Assembly: GCA_963751595.1 (NCBI GenBank)
Contig: CAVVVC010000009.1
Span: forward strand, 62,001 to 126,000
DNA from: JAHEGP01 sp963751595
Lineage (GTDB): Bacteria > Pseudomonadota > Gammaproteobacteria > Pseudomonadales > JAHEGP01
DNA length: 64,000 bases
Direction: 5' to 3'
Shown here: in pieces, positions 1-9,006 of the stretch
Position numbering within the stretch: the first letter of the stretch is position 1
Layout: every line of letters begins with the position of its first letter
Notes under the pieces: model-generated
The model's input: only the letters and a program-made list of their open reading frames with translations
Database searches by the model: none
What the model was told of the DNA's origin: nothing
Made by a program: the position numbers and the translations under genes

Positions 1-1
1 T

Positions 2-1030
2 TCCTACCTGCCGCTGTCGCACATTGCCGAGCGCCAGATTGTCGAGGTCAACTCCCTGGTCAACTGCGGTGAAGTGTACTTCAACGAAAACCTCACGACC
101 CTGATGCGCGACTTGCCCCGCTGTCGCCCCGACGTGATGTTTGGTCCGCCGAGGGTCTGGGAGCAGTTGCAGCAGGGGATCATCGCCCAGTTTGGCTCGC
201 AGGAGGCTGTCGATGCTGCCCTGGAGGCAGACGCCCCTGGGGTGGGGAAGATGATCCAGGAGAAACTGGGGCTGGATCAGGCGAAATACCTGTTAACCGC
301 CGCCGCGCCGACACCGCCGGCACTGATTCAATGGTACGACCGGTTTGGTATCCGCTTGATGGAGGGCTTCGGACAGACCGAGTGCATGGGACCGATCGTG
401 TCCAGCGCCGACGCGCGCAGGGTCGGCTCCATCGGCAAGGCGCTGCCCGGTGTCGAAGTGAGAATCAGCGAGCAGGGTGAGCTGCTGATCAAGGCCGACG
501 GCTGTTCGCCGGGGTATTACAAGATGCCGGAGAAAACGGCGGAGACCTTTGTCGATGGTTGGGTCCATACCGGCGACAAGGCGCGGGTGGACGAAGACGG
601 CTTTTATTACCTCACCGGGCGGGTCAAGGACTACTTCAAGACCATTTCCGGAAAATTCGTGGCTCCGACCTCACTGGAGAATATCTTTGCGGAAAACCCC
701 TTTACCGAGCAGATTTGCCTGCTGGGACGGGGGTACTCCCGCACGGTGATGGTCTGTGTGGTGGGTGCCAGTGGCCAACAGCAATCCCGGGAAGCGGTGA
801 CCAACGCACTGCTCGATCGGGCCAGGGCGGTCAACGAGGCGGTGGAAAAACACGCCCGTCTCGGCGCCGTGGTGGTATCGACCGAGCCCTGGACCATCGA
901 GAACGGGGTGCTGACGCCGACCATGAAGATCCGTCGCGAGCGCGTCGAGGAGCAGTTCGGCGAACGGGCCGAGGCCCTGGCTCGACGGGGCGCGGAGGCG
1001 GGTGACGTCATGATCGAGTGGCTGGATTGA
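2..1030 (+). CDS. Long-chain acyl-CoA synthetase (AMP-binding), C-terminal part
   Basis: This is the 3' part of an ANL-superfamily acyl-CoA ligase that activates fatty acids through an acyl-AMP intermediate; the 5' end lies outside the window. The reading frame is open from base 2 and starts with SYLPLSHIAERQ, a core motif of long-chain acyl-CoA synthetases. EGFGQTE (adenine-binding motif), HTGD and GRVKDYFKTISGKFVAP (hinge and C-terminal lid with the catalytic-lysine region) follow in the usual order. 342 residues are visible out of roughly 550-600 expected. The last residues, MIEWLD, are a normal C-terminus. The substrate chain length cannot be read from the sequence. Confidence 0.93.
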   Translation, partial: SYLPLSHIAERQIVEVNSLVNCGEVYFNENLTTLMRDLPRCRPDVMFGPPRVWEQLQQGIIAQFGSQEAVDAALEADAPGVGKMIQEKLGLDQAKYLLTAAAPTPPALIQWYDRFGIRLMEGFGQTECMGPIVSSADARRVGSIGKALPGVEVRISEQGELLIKADGCSPGYYKMPEKTAETFVDGWVHTGDKARVDEDGFYYLTGRVKDYFKTISGKFVAPTSLENIFAENPFTEQICLLGRGYSRTVMVCVVGASGQQQSREAVTNALLDRARAVNEAVEKHARLGAVVVSTEPWTIENGVLTPTMKIRRERVEEQFGERAEALARRGAEAGDVMIEWLD

Positions 1031-1061
1031 CGGCGGCCGCCTGAGGTGCCCGAAGCGCTGC

Positions 1062-1337
1062 TTATCCGGTCTCGAATCCGGTCGCCTCGGGGAAATCCCG
1101 GCAGACTTCCATGGAGACCGAGTCGACCCGGGACAGGGGAGAGCCAGTGCTCAGGCTTGCCACCACCGCTTCCACCGCTGCCCGTTCGCCACACAGCAGT
1201 ACCTCGACCCGGCCATCCGCAAGGTTCTTCGCCCAGCCGGTCAGGTGGTGGGCCAGGGCCTGTTGCTTGACGAATCCGCGATACCACACGCCCTGTACCC
1301 GGCCCGAGACAAAGCCGTGCATGCAGACCCGGGTCAC
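1062..1337 (-). CDS. acyP: Acylphosphatase
   Basis: A 91-residue protein with the acylphosphatase fold that hydrolyses carboxyl-phosphate bonds of small acyl phosphates in the cytosol. The phosphate-binding signature GRVQGVWYR contains catalytic Arg20, and Asn38 in GWAKNLADG is the second active-site residue. The length is typical of the family. It is the last gene of a minus-strand operon: its start overlaps the end of the thioredoxin-like gene by 4 bp, implying translational coupling. The biological role of bacterial acylphosphatases is generally unclear. Confidence 0.95.
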   Translation of the reverse strand: MTRVCMHGFVSGRVQGVWYRGFVKQQALAHHLTGWAKNLADGRVEVLLCGERAAVEAVVASLSTGSPLSRVDSVSMEVCRDFPEATGFETG

Positions 1338-1771
1338 GGCTTGACCTGCGGTTTTCCGTCGATCAGGGCGAGTAACGCCTCGTAGGTCTGGGGGCCGATC
1401 AGGGTGTGGGCAAGTTGGCCACCGGGGGCAATGAGGTAAGTGGTCGGCAGCACCTTCGGCCGCTCCAGCTTCAGTTGCTGCCCCGGGTCATCGCCGCTGC
1501 TGGGAAATTCGATGCCCATCACCTTGGCAGAGGCGTCGTGGGCCGCTCCGGTCAGGCCGTCATAATTGACACCCTGTACTGCAACCCGGTCACCAAGCTC
1601 GGTGGCCAGGCGGTTGAGCTCGGGGATTTCCTCGCGACAGGGTGCGCACCATTCCGCCCAGTAGTTGATTACCAGCCAGCGCTCGGACGCCGCCCCCTTG
1701 GGCGTCGCCTGCTGGCCCGGTTCGCAGGCGGTCAGCAGGAAAAAGGTCATCAGGATACTGAGGTAACGCAT
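1334..1771 (-). CDS. TlpA-like thioredoxin-fold lipoprotein
   Basis: A 145-residue envelope protein with a lipoprotein signal peptide (lipobox LLTAC, Cys16) followed by a thioredoxin fold. The redox site is WCAPC (Cys42/Cys45), and the cis-proline region is VLPTTYLI. The protein is expected to be membrane-anchored and to act as a periplasmic thiol reductase or disulfide isomerase like TlpA/ResA. It overlaps the 3' end of the yihY-type gene by 22 bp and acyP by 4 bp, so the three genes are probably one transcript. A dedicated partner such as a cytochrome c maturation gene is not adjacent, so the substrate is unknown. Confidence 0.88.
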   Translation of the reverse strand: MRYLSILMTFFLLTACEPGQQATPKGAASERWLVINYWAEWCAPCREEIPELNRLATELGDRVAVQGVNYDGLTGAAHDASAKVMGIEFPSSGDDPGQQLKLERPKVLPTTYLIAPGGQLAHTLIGPQTYEALLALIDGKPQVKP

Positions 1772-3045
1772 GGGGCCTCCGGGTTGGCATCTTGGCGGTT
1801 TACCAGTGTCGCAATACTTGCGTCCATGGCGTGGTGTCGGGTGGTGTCGCTATCAGCCAGCAGCTTGCGGGTATGGCGATACCAGGCGGGGGTGTCTTCG
1901 CGGGCCGCCAGTGCCCGGGGCTCGAGGCCGCTGGTGTTGAGCGGTTGCCAGCCGTCGGGAATCATAGCGGCCAAATCCCACAGGCTGAAGCTGTGCAGGT
2001 CTTTGCCCAGAATATACTGGCCCTCGGCGGTGGTATGAATCAGGCCGTTGGCCAACATGGCATTGCGTAACTCGTGCCACTGCCGCGCCGGCAGCTTTTG
2101 CTTACCCAGCATCCAGGGTGTCCCCTGGATTTCATCGTCGCTGACCGTTTCCCCGCGCTGGTGGCGCTCGTGAAAAAGCGCCATCAGGCCAACGCTGGTG
2201 AGCAGCGGGTGGTAGCGTTTGGCGGTCTGTGGCTGGTAGCTCCCCAGGGCATGCACCAGCTCGGCGCCGGCCAGAATAATCAGCCAGCTCAGGTTGATCC
2301 ACAGCAGGAACAGCGGCACCGCGGCAAAGGTGCCGTAAATCAGGGTGAAACTGCTGTGCTTGACGATCAGGGCAAAGGCCTGCTTGGCGGTCTCGAATGC
2401 AATCGCCGTCACCAGACCGCCGATCAGGGCATGCTTCACCCGAACCTTGGCGTTGGGAACGGCAAGAAAAATCAGGGTGAAGGTAGTGGCCTCCAGCAGG
2501 AACGGGGTAATGGCTAGCAGGCGGTGACCGATCCCCAAACCCTCAGTATCGTCGGCAAAAATCGACAGTGACACCAGGTAGGTGCTGATCACGAAGCCCA
2601 GTCCGATCAGCAGCGGTCCCAGGCTCAGCAGGGCCCAGTAAAGCAGGAAATTGGCGAGGCCGCGGCGGTCGGTGCGGGTGTGCCAGATCCCGTTCATCGT
2701 CTTCTCGATGTTGCGCAGCATAAAGTAGGCGGTCGCAGCAAGAAACAGCAGGCCGACTGCGGTGAGGGATCGCGCCTGGCCTGAGAACTGTACCAGGGCC
2801 GCCTTGACATCGGCACCGGTCTCGGGGAGAAAATTGGCGAATATCCAATCCTGTACTTGCACACCCACGGCACTGAACGCCGGTACCAGCGACAACATTA
2901 CGTAGACCACGGTCAGCAGGGGCACGACCGCAAACAGGGTCAGATAGGTCAGCGAGCCGGCCCGGGCCTGGCAACCATCGTCGACATAATTGCGATAGGT
3001 AAACGCCAGAAAGTGGAACCACTCCTGCAGCTTGTCCATCATCAT
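1750..3045 (-). CDS. YihY/UPF0761 family inner membrane protein
   Basis: A 431-residue polytopic membrane protein of the YihY family, which was once annotated as RNase BN; that activity has been reassigned elsewhere. The N-terminal two thirds hold the conserved hydrophobic core, including SLTYLTLFAVVPL near residue 30 and about six membrane segments. The last ~150 residues are soluble and look like the winged-helix-like tail seen in longer members. Several Met codons cluster at the start (MMMDKLQEW); the first is used here. It is the first gene of the yihY-tlpA-acyP operon and diverges from arsC. Confidence 0.92.
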   Translation of the reverse strand: MMMDKLQEWFHFLAFTYRNYVDDGCQARAGSLTYLTLFAVVPLLTVVYVMLSLVPAFSAVGVQVQDWIFANFLPETGADVKAALVQFSGQARSLTAVGLLFLAATAYFMLRNIEKTMNGIWHTRTDRRGLANFLLYWALLSLGPLLIGLGFVISTYLVSLSIFADDTEGLGIGHRLLAITPFLLEATTFTLIFLAVPNAKVRVKHALIGGLVTAIAFETAKQAFALIVKHSSFTLIYGTFAAVPLFLLWINLSWLIILAGAELVHALGSYQPQTAKRYHPLLTSVGLMALFHERHQRGETVSDDEIQGTPWMLGKQKLPARQWHELRNAMLANGLIHTTAEGQYILGKDLHSFSLWDLAAMIPDGWQPLNTSGLEPRALAAREDTPAWYRHTRKLLADSDTTRHHAMDASIATLVNRQDANPEAPCVTSVS

Positions 3046-3208
3046 TCAGTCCTCGTGCGGTCGGGTCTGTTCCGGTGGGCGCCCATAGCGGGTGCTTTCG
3101 GGTATGATACGCCGCGTGGCTGCGCGTAACCGGCATGGTCAGGACGCGGCACATTGATCAAAAATCACTACCGCCGAGTATAACAGAGGAGTTAACGAAG
3201 GCCTGCCC

Positions 3209-3565
3209 ATGAGCGAGTTCATCATCTACCACAATCCCCGATGTTCCAAGTCACGCCAAACCTTGCAGTTGCTGCGGGAAAAGGGCATCGAACCCGAGAT
3301 CCGGCTTTATCTGCAGCAGGTACCCGACGCCGGTGAACTGCAGGATCTACTGGCAAAACTGGGCATCGGCGCCCGGGAACTGCTGCGCCGCGGTGAAAGC
3401 GCTTATCGAGAGCAGGAGCTGGCCGATCCCGAACTGGACGACGACGCGCTGGTGGCGGCCATGGTGCGGACCCCCAAGCTCATCGAGCGACCCATCGTGG
3501 TGCGGGGTGACCGCGCGGTGTTGGGGCGCCCCCCCGAAAATGTTCTGGACCTGATCGATGCCTGA
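3209..3565 (+). CDS. arsC: ArsC-family arsenate reductase (glutaredoxin type)
   Basis: A 118-residue thioredoxin-fold protein of the ArsC/YffB family. The active-site loop is HNPRCSKSR with catalytic Cys12, and the C-terminal part keeps the RPIVVRGDRAVLGRPP block with the arginines expected to contact arsenate. It should reduce arsenate to arsenite with glutathione and glutaredoxin. No arsenite pump gene is next to it, and this chromosomal family also occurs in non-resistance contexts, so a housekeeping role is possible. It overlaps wrbA by 8 bp and leads the operon arsC-wrbA-DUF2069-sppA. Confidence 0.9.
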   Translation: MSEFIIYHNPRCSKSRQTLQLLREKGIEPEIRLYLQQVPDAGELQDLLAKLGIGARELLRRGESAYREQELADPELDDDALVAAMVRTPKLIERPIVVRGDRAVLGRPPENVLDLIDA

Positions 3566-4160
3566 GCCCTACGTACTGGTTTTGTACTACAGCCGGCATG
3601 GGGCTACCGAAGCCATGGCCCGGAAAATAGCCCAGGGTGTGGAACAGGTGCAGGGTATGCGCGCCATGCTGCGCACCGTGGCCGATGTTCGCAATGGCTG
3701 GGAGGAACCCGGCGACGACATCCCCGAGCACGGCCCGCTGTATTGTTCCCAGGAGGATCTGGCCGGTTGCGCGGGGCTGGTGATGGGAAGCCCGACACGA
3801 TTCGGCAACATGGCGGCTGAGCTGAAATACTTCCTCGACAGTACCTCGCCGCTGTGGATGAGCGGAGCGCTGATCGACAAGCCCGCCGCCGTATTTACCT
3901 CCACCTCCAGCCTCCATGGCGGCCAGGAGACGACCCTGCTGAGCATGGCGCTACCTTTGTTGCACCACGGCATGGTGTGGGCCGGCCTGTCCTACGGTGA
4001 GCGTGGTCTGGTCCAGACCGCCAGCGGCGGAACACCCTATGGTGCCAGTCACCACGCCGGGGTCAGCAATGATCGGGCGCTGGATGCTCTGGAGGCCGAA
4101 TTGTGTATGGCGCAGGGTAAACGGATTGCCAAACTGGCACACAAACTCGGGAGCCGATAA
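3558..4160 (+). CDS. wrbA: WrbA-type NAD(P)H:quinone oxidoreductase
   Basis: A 200-residue flavodoxin-like protein that binds FMN and performs two-electron reduction of quinones, limiting semiquinone formation. The phosphate-binding loop is SRHGATEAMA near residue 10. GSPTRFGNMAAELKYFLD and the FTSTSSLHGGQETTLLSM block near residue 115 are diagnostic of WrbA. The ATG lies inside the end of arsC, and the stop is 2 bp before the next gene, so translation is coupled on both sides. Length and motifs are complete. Confidence 0.95.
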   Translation: MPEPYVLVLYYSRHGATEAMARKIAQGVEQVQGMRAMLRTVADVRNGWEEPGDDIPEHGPLYCSQEDLAGCAGLVMGSPTRFGNMAAELKYFLDSTSPLWMSGALIDKPAAVFTSTSSLHGGQETTLLSMALPLLHHGMVWAGLSYGERGLVQTASGGTPYGASHHAGVSNDRALDALEAELCMAQGKRIAKLAHKLGSR

Positions 4161-4162
4161 GC

Positions 4163-4564
4163 ATGGATAGCCCCTTCGAACGACGGATCCAATGGGCGGC
4201 CTGGTTTTCCATGGCCTGCTATTTCGGCCTGCTGCTGTCCTTCGTCTTCAAGACGGTGATCGCACCCATGGGGGGGCGAGAGCCCAACTTTACCATGTTG
4301 GCGGTGCATACCCTGCCCCTGTTGCTGTTCCTGCCGGGGATCCTGCGTCGTAATCAGCGAACCTATGCCTGGCTGTCGTTCCTGCTGCTGCTCTACTTCG
4401 TGCTCACCGTCGAGGGGCTGTTCTCGCCCTTCGCCTCCAATTATCATTGGCTGGCACTGGCACTGCTTGTCGGACTGTTTTGCGGTTGTATCGGTTTTAT
4501 CCGCTGGACCGGCATGGCTTACAAGTGGCAGGCGTCTGCAACCGGAGAAGTAGGCAAAACATGA
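4163..4564 (+). CDS. DUF2069 membrane protein
   Basis: A 133-residue protein with four predicted transmembrane helices (around residues 15-33, 45-60, 70-90 and 95-115), matching the DUF2069 family of gammaproteobacterial inner membrane proteins. No enzymatic motif is visible and the function is unknown. It is commonly found beside wrbA, as here. Its stop codon overlaps the start of sppA in an ATGA arrangement. Confidence 0.85.
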   Translation: MDSPFERRIQWAAWFSMACYFGLLLSFVFKTVIAPMGGREPNFTMLAVHTLPLLLFLPGILRRNQRTYAWLSFLLLLYFVLTVEGLFSPFASNYHWLALALLVGLFCGCIGFIRWTGMAYKWQASATGEVGKT

Positions 4565-6405
4565 GCGATCAAGAGGTGGGGCCGCTGCGGCGCGGCTGGC
4601 GAGGGTTCTGGCGGTTTATTCGTGCCCTGCGAATTGGCATAGCCAACGTGCTGTTCCTGCTGGTACTGTTTTTCGCGCTTTTTCTCCTCTTCGGCCAAGA
4701 GTCGGAAACCGTCAAAAACAAGTCGATGTTACTGCTGGCACCCACGGGAACGGTAGTGGACCAGCGCAGCTTCGTTGACCCGCTGGCAAGAATGATTAAC
4801 CCGGAAGTGGCGCTCAGCGAGACCCCGCTGCACGACTTGATAGAGGTTGTCCAGCAAGCCGCCAAGGACCCCCGGATGATCGGGATCGCGCTGGATCTGG
4901 ACGAGCTGCTGGCCATCGACATCAGCAGCGCCCGGGAGTTGGGAGCTGCCCTGCAGGCCTTCAGGTCCGAGGGCAAGAAAGTGGTTGCGATGGCCGACAA
5001 TTACGACCAGAACCGCTATTTGCTGGCAACCTATGCAGATGAAATCAACCTCCACCCGATGGGCGAAGTGAGCATCAAGGGCTTCGGTGTCTTCCCCAAT
5101 TACTTCAAGGACCTGCTTGATCGGCTCAATGTCGACGTGCACGTGTTTAGGGTCGGTACCTTCAAGTCGGCGGTGGAACCGTTTATGCGCAACGATATGT
5201 CCCCCGCGGCGAAGCAGAACAACGCGCGCTGGCTGAGTTCGGTCTGGGCTAACTACACCAGTAGCGTTGCCCTGAATCGCGATCTCGATGCGGACAGTAT
5301 CGACGCCTATGCCAACAACTACGATGAAGTACTGGAAGCGGCACAGGGCGATGCGGCGCGGGCAGCCCTCGATCGCGGTCTGGTCGACAACATCATGGGA
5401 CGCGAGGCGATGCTCGGGCGGGTGGCGGAGCTGACCGGCAGGGCTGAGCCCGAGGAATCCCTGGTTCATTTTTACGAATACCTGGAGCCGTCCGCTGAAT
5501 CCCTCGCCCTGGCGGCTGCCACCGGTACCGATGTGGTGGGCATCGTGGCTGCAGAGGGCATGATTGTCGACGGCCGTCAGCCTCCGGGCACAGCGGCGGG
5601 CGACAGTATTGCGGCGCTGCTGCGCAAGGCCCGGGAGGATGATGCGGTCAAGGCGGTGGTGCTGCGCATCAACAGCCCCGGTGGCAGTGCGTTCGCCTCC
5701 GAGGTGATCCGGGAGCAGGTGATGCTGACCCAGCAGGCCGGCAAGCCCGTGGTGGCTTCAATGGGCAGCACCGCGGCCTCCGGCGGTTACTGGATCGCTA
5801 CCGGGGCGGCGGAGATCTGGGCACAGCCCACCACGATAACCGGATCTATCGGCATTTTTGGGGTCTTCCCCACCATCAATCGCACCCTTGAGGAATGGGG
5901 CATACACTCCGATGGTGTCGGCACCACCCGCATGACCGACGCTTTCAGGGTCGATCGCCCCCTCAGTGAGATCGGCAACAATGCCCTGCAGTCGACCATC
6001 GAGCACGGCTACCGGCAGTTTATCGAGCTGGTCTCGGAGGCGCGGGGAATGACTCCGGAAGCGGTGGATGCGGTAGCCCAGGGCCAGGTGTGGAGTGGTG
6101 AAAACGCCCTAGCCATCGGCCTGGTCGACGAGCTCGGTGGACTGCAGGATGCGGTAGCCGCAGCGGCAAAGCTGGCCGAACTGACGGATTATGAGAGCGT
6201 CTGGGTAAGCGCAGACGACTGGCTCGACGCCGGTGTCTGGCGGCGCTTCATCGACGCCAGTGCGGGCGCTTTTGCCGAGGCGGTGGTGGGCAGGCTGCTG
6301 GGTGATTTCGCCGGCGTGACGGGGCTGCAGAAACCTGTCTCAGTGCCACTGCTCAACGACCCCCGCGGGGTTTACCTGCACTGCATGGAATGCGTTGCCC
6401 GCTAG
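4561..6405 (+). CDS. sppA: Signal peptide peptidase SppA, 67K type
   Basis: A 614-residue membrane-anchored serine protease that degrades cleaved signal peptides in the inner membrane. One N-terminal membrane helix (about residues 26-46) precedes two tandem ClpP-like domains, the architecture of the long 67K form. The Ser/Lys dyad is visible as Lys202 in VGTFKSAVEPF and Ser407 in GSTAASGGYW, closely matching the positions in E. coli. The ATG at 4561 overlaps the upstream stop as ATGA and begins MSDQEVG. An earlier in-frame Met at 4447 would run deep into the DUF2069 gene and is rejected. Confidence 0.96.
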   Translation: MSDQEVGPLRRGWRGFWRFIRALRIGIANVLFLLVLFFALFLLFGQESETVKNKSMLLLAPTGTVVDQRSFVDPLARMINPEVALSETPLHDLIEVVQQAAKDPRMIGIALDLDELLAIDISSARELGAALQAFRSEGKKVVAMADNYDQNRYLLATYADEINLHPMGEVSIKGFGVFPNYFKDLLDRLNVDVHVFRVGTFKSAVEPFMRNDMSPAAKQNNARWLSSVWANYTSSVALNRDLDADSIDAYANNYDEVLEAAQGDAARAALDRGLVDNIMGREAMLGRVAELTGRAEPEESLVHFYEYLEPSAESLALAAATGTDVVGIVAAEGMIVDGRQPPGTAAGDSIAALLRKAREDDAVKAVVLRINSPGGSAFASEVIREQVMLTQQAGKPVVASMGSTAASGGYWIATGAAEIWAQPTTITGSIGIFGVFPTINRTLEEWGIHSDGVGTTRMTDAFRVDRPLSEIGNNALQSTIEHGYRQFIELVSEARGMTPEAVDAVAQGQVWSGENALAIGLVDELGGLQDAVAAAAKLAELTDYESVWVSADDWLDAGVWRRFIDASAGAFAEAVVGRLLGDFAGVTGLQKPVSVPLLNDPRGVYLHCMECVAR

Positions 6406-6424
6406 CTGGGCTGCCACGCCGGGG

Positions 6425-6736
6425 TTATTCGACGGGGTATTGGGCGCGCCAGGATTCGAAGCCACCGTCCATGCTCATCACCTCGGCAAAACCCTGCTCG
6501 GCAAGGAACTGGCCGGCGCTGATGCTACTGTTGCCGTGGTAGCAATACACCAGCACCGGCCGCTGACGATCGGTTTCCTGCAGAAACGACCCGATGTTGT
6601 CGTTGCTGAGGTGGACCGCACCCTGAATGCGCGACATGCGGTAGGACTGGGGGTCGCGCACGTCGACGATAACCGGGTTTTGCTCCCCAATCAGGGCCTG
6701 CGCCTTTTCGATTGAGATGCGACGTAACTCCGTCAT
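6425..6736 (-). CDS. glpE: Thiosulfate sulfurtransferase GlpE (rhodanese)
   Basis: A single-domain rhodanese of 103 residues. The active-site loop CYHGNSS is that of E. coli GlpE, with the Cys carrying the persulfide. The enzyme transfers sulfane sulfur from thiosulfate to cyanide or to thiol acceptors such as thioredoxin in the cytosol. VIVDVRDPQSY and the C-terminal MDGGFESW are also conserved. It is convergent with sppA (19 bp between stops) and divergent from the peptidase lipoprotein, and appears monocistronic. Confidence 0.94.
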   Translation of the reverse strand: MTELRRISIEKAQALIGEQNPVIVDVRDPQSYRMSRIQGAVHLSNDNIGSFLQETDRQRPVLVYCYHGNSSISAGQFLAEQGFAEVMSMDGGFESWRAQYPVE

Positions 6737-6766
6737 GAGAACCTCCCTGGCCAGCGTTGGTGTTCG

Positions 6767-7903
6767 ATGTCGTCTATTGTAAAACAGCCCCGATCAAATA
6801 TCCTGCTTCCGCTGGTCCTCGGGGCGCTGGCGCTACTGTGCCTGGGCGGCTGCGAGTCGATTGGCTATTACTGGCAGGCCAGTAGCGGCCACCTCGCGCT
6901 GCTCGGTCGCCGACAACCGATCGAGACAGTTTTGCAGGATCCGGCGCTGGATGAGCAGCAACGCACCCGCCTGCAACAGGTACTGGCCATTCGTCGCTAC
7001 GCCGAGGCAGAACTGGCCTTGCCGGTGGGGAACAACTATCGCCATTTGATTCAGCTGGACAGCGATTATGTCAGCTGGAATGTAATGGCGGCCGGGGCGT
7101 TATCGCTGGACCCGTTGCAGTGGTGTTTTCCGGTTGCCGGCTGTGTGCGCTACCGTGGCTATTTCAAGCGTGAGCAGGCGCAAGCGTTCGCCGAACGCCT
7201 TGCGCGCGAGAACTACGACGTGTACCTGGGTCCGGTTGCCGCTTACTCGACCCTGGGTTGGTTCGATGATCCGCTTTACAGCTCTGTGCTCAATTACCAC
7301 GAGGTGCGCCTGGCGGGCCTGCTGTTCCACGAGCTTGCCCACCAGGTCGTCTATGTGAAGGACGATACCAGTTTCAACGAAAGCTTCGCCTCCGCGGTGG
7401 AGACGCTGGCGGTGGCCCAGTGGCTAAGTGACACCGGGCGCAGCGATGAAAGCCAGGCCTGGGCGGCTCACAAGCGCTGGGTCGGTGTGTTCGTCGCCTG
7501 GCTGGCCCGGCAGCGCGGGATGCTGCAGCAGATCTACCAGTCCGACGCCAGTGACGCTGAAAAGCTGGCGCAGAAGCAGGCCGTTTTCGACGCCATGGTG
7601 CGGGAGTATCCCGAGCTGCGTCGCCGGCACAACGGCGACAATAGCTACGATCGCTGGATGCGGGGCCCCCTTAACAACGCACGCCTGCTGGGCATCGCCA
7701 GTTACAACGATTGGCTGGCCGCATTTGAAACCCTTTATCGGCGCCAGGGCTGTGATTGGCCCAATTTTTACCGCGCGGCCAGTGAGCTGGCGGCACAGCC
7801 GCTGGAGCATCGATCCCGTGTCCTGCGGCAGTTGGAGAACGCGGCATCCCGGGATGCTGCAACAGGCGGCTGGGACCCGGGCTGCAAGCTGGCCAAACGT
7901 TAG
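6767..7903 (+). CDS. Predicted zinc aminopeptidase lipoprotein (Aminopep family)
   Basis: A 378-residue protein of the putative-aminopeptidase family PF10023. It has a lipoprotein signal (LCLGGC, Cys at about 29) and a zincin motif LLFHELAHQ followed by NESFASAVE, giving the His-Glu-x-x-His plus downstream Glu zinc ligands. A periplasmic or outer-membrane-anchored metallopeptidase is expected. The substrate is unknown. The start ATG at 6767 lies 30 bp from the glpE start in a divergent pair. There is no following gene on the same strand. Confidence 0.88.
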   Translation: MSSIVKQPRSNILLPLVLGALALLCLGGCESIGYYWQASSGHLALLGRRQPIETVLQDPALDEQQRTRLQQVLAIRRYAEAELALPVGNNYRHLIQLDSDYVSWNVMAAGALSLDPLQWCFPVAGCVRYRGYFKREQAQAFAERLARENYDVYLGPVAAYSTLGWFDDPLYSSVLNYHEVRLAGLLFHELAHQVVYVKDDTSFNESFASAVETLAVAQWLSDTGRSDESQAWAAHKRWVGVFVAWLARQRGMLQQIYQSDASDAEKLAQKQAVFDAMVREYPELRRRHNGDNSYDRWMRGPLNNARLLGIASYNDWLAAFETLYRRQGCDWPNFYRAASELAAQPLEHRSRVLRQLENAASRDAATGGWDPGCKLAKR

Positions 7904-7962
7904 ACCGGGCTCGGCACATGGTCGGCGGGTTGTCAGGGTGGCTTGGCGGCCGAAACGAATCC

Positions 7963-8844
7963 CTATTCCCGACTCAGCGCCCTGAAATCAGCAGCAAATC
8001 CCCGCAGCCGCCGAATCGCATGGTCCCGCTGTTTGGGGCTCATGGAGTTGGCTAGCTCGGTGGCGAGCTGCAGGGAGCGCTCCTGGTTGTAGTCCATGCC
8101 TTGCTGGTACTTGGCGTTCCAGAACAGGTAGGGCTCGGCGTAGAGCCGGGAAAGCTCCCTGGCCATGGCCGACACCGACATATCGGCGGAAACGATAGCG
8201 TAAAAGCGCTTGCGCCAGGCCTCCCGGCTTTCGATGGAAAGCTGGCGGTTATCTTTCAGGGAAGTCGCCCACCGTCTTATCATGGTGCGTTGCTCGTCGT
8301 TCAATTTCCCTGCCAGTCGCTTGGCAGCCTTGGTCATGAATTCGTAGCGCTCGTGGTAGATCTTCGATAGGGGCTCGTTTTTGAGGTCGTTGCGATCGTC
8401 CACCTCCTTTTCCACCATGATCTCGATAATTCCGTCGATCTGCGCGGGGGTCAGGTCGGCGAGGATTTTTGCCGAGGGTAGCGCCAGGGCGTGCATCAGC
8501 TCTTGCCAGGCCTCAAAACTGAACTCGGAATAGCGGCGCATGGTTTCCAGCGTTACCGGTCCTTCCAGATCGTCGGCCAGGGCATCCAGGCGCACGGCAT
8601 ATTCGGGCAGGGCGTTGATCCGGTGCCACTGGTGAAACTCCTTGACTACGCGCTTGGCATCGGCCCGTTGCTCGCTTTCAAAATCGATGTAGTCGTCCAG
8701 TGACCACATCAGGGCCACATCGAGGAACTCATAGCCCACTCTCACCGCACAGGCGGCCAGGAACAGGCCTGTCCCGAGTACTAGTACCAGTGTCTTCAGC
8801 CTGGCAGTTCGCAAGGTCGGTTCTCCGGGGTTGAGGCTGTGCAT
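7963..8844 (-). CDS. DUF6279 family lipoprotein
   Basis: A 293-residue protein with a lipoprotein signal (lipobox LAAC around residue 32) and a helical, charged mature region. The segments VRVGYEFLDVALMWSLDDY and FDFES-like DYIDFESEQ are typical of the DUF6279 group, a gammaproteobacterial lipoprotein family of unknown function. A Met later in the leader (about residue 1-15) could be the true start, since the residues before RTARLKTLVLVLG are polar. It is convergent with the metallopeptidase gene, about 60 bp apart. Confidence 0.8.
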   Translation of the reverse strand: MHSLNPGEPTLRTARLKTLVLVLGTGLFLAACAVRVGYEFLDVALMWSLDDYIDFESEQRADAKRVVKEFHQWHRINALPEYAVRLDALADDLEGPVTLETMRRYSEFSFEAWQELMHALALPSAKILADLTPAQIDGIIEIMVEKEVDDRNDLKNEPLSKIYHERYEFMTKAAKRLAGKLNDEQRTMIRRWATSLKDNRQLSIESREAWRKRFYAIVSADMSVSAMARELSRLYAEPYLFWNAKYQQGMDYNQERSLQLATELANSMSPKQRDHAIRRLRGFAADFRALSRE

Positions 8845-9006
8845 TTGTGATCAGGTCATACCAAGTATACGCGCAGGTCCGTTCTTCTGCCCATGGAGCA
8901 AGGGTCCTGGATGGAAATGGCGGAGGCGCTGGAAGGGCCAGATTGTGGCGCACACCATTCCGATGCGATCCCGGCGTTGGTCCCTCGGGCCGCTGGTGCC
9001 GCCGCC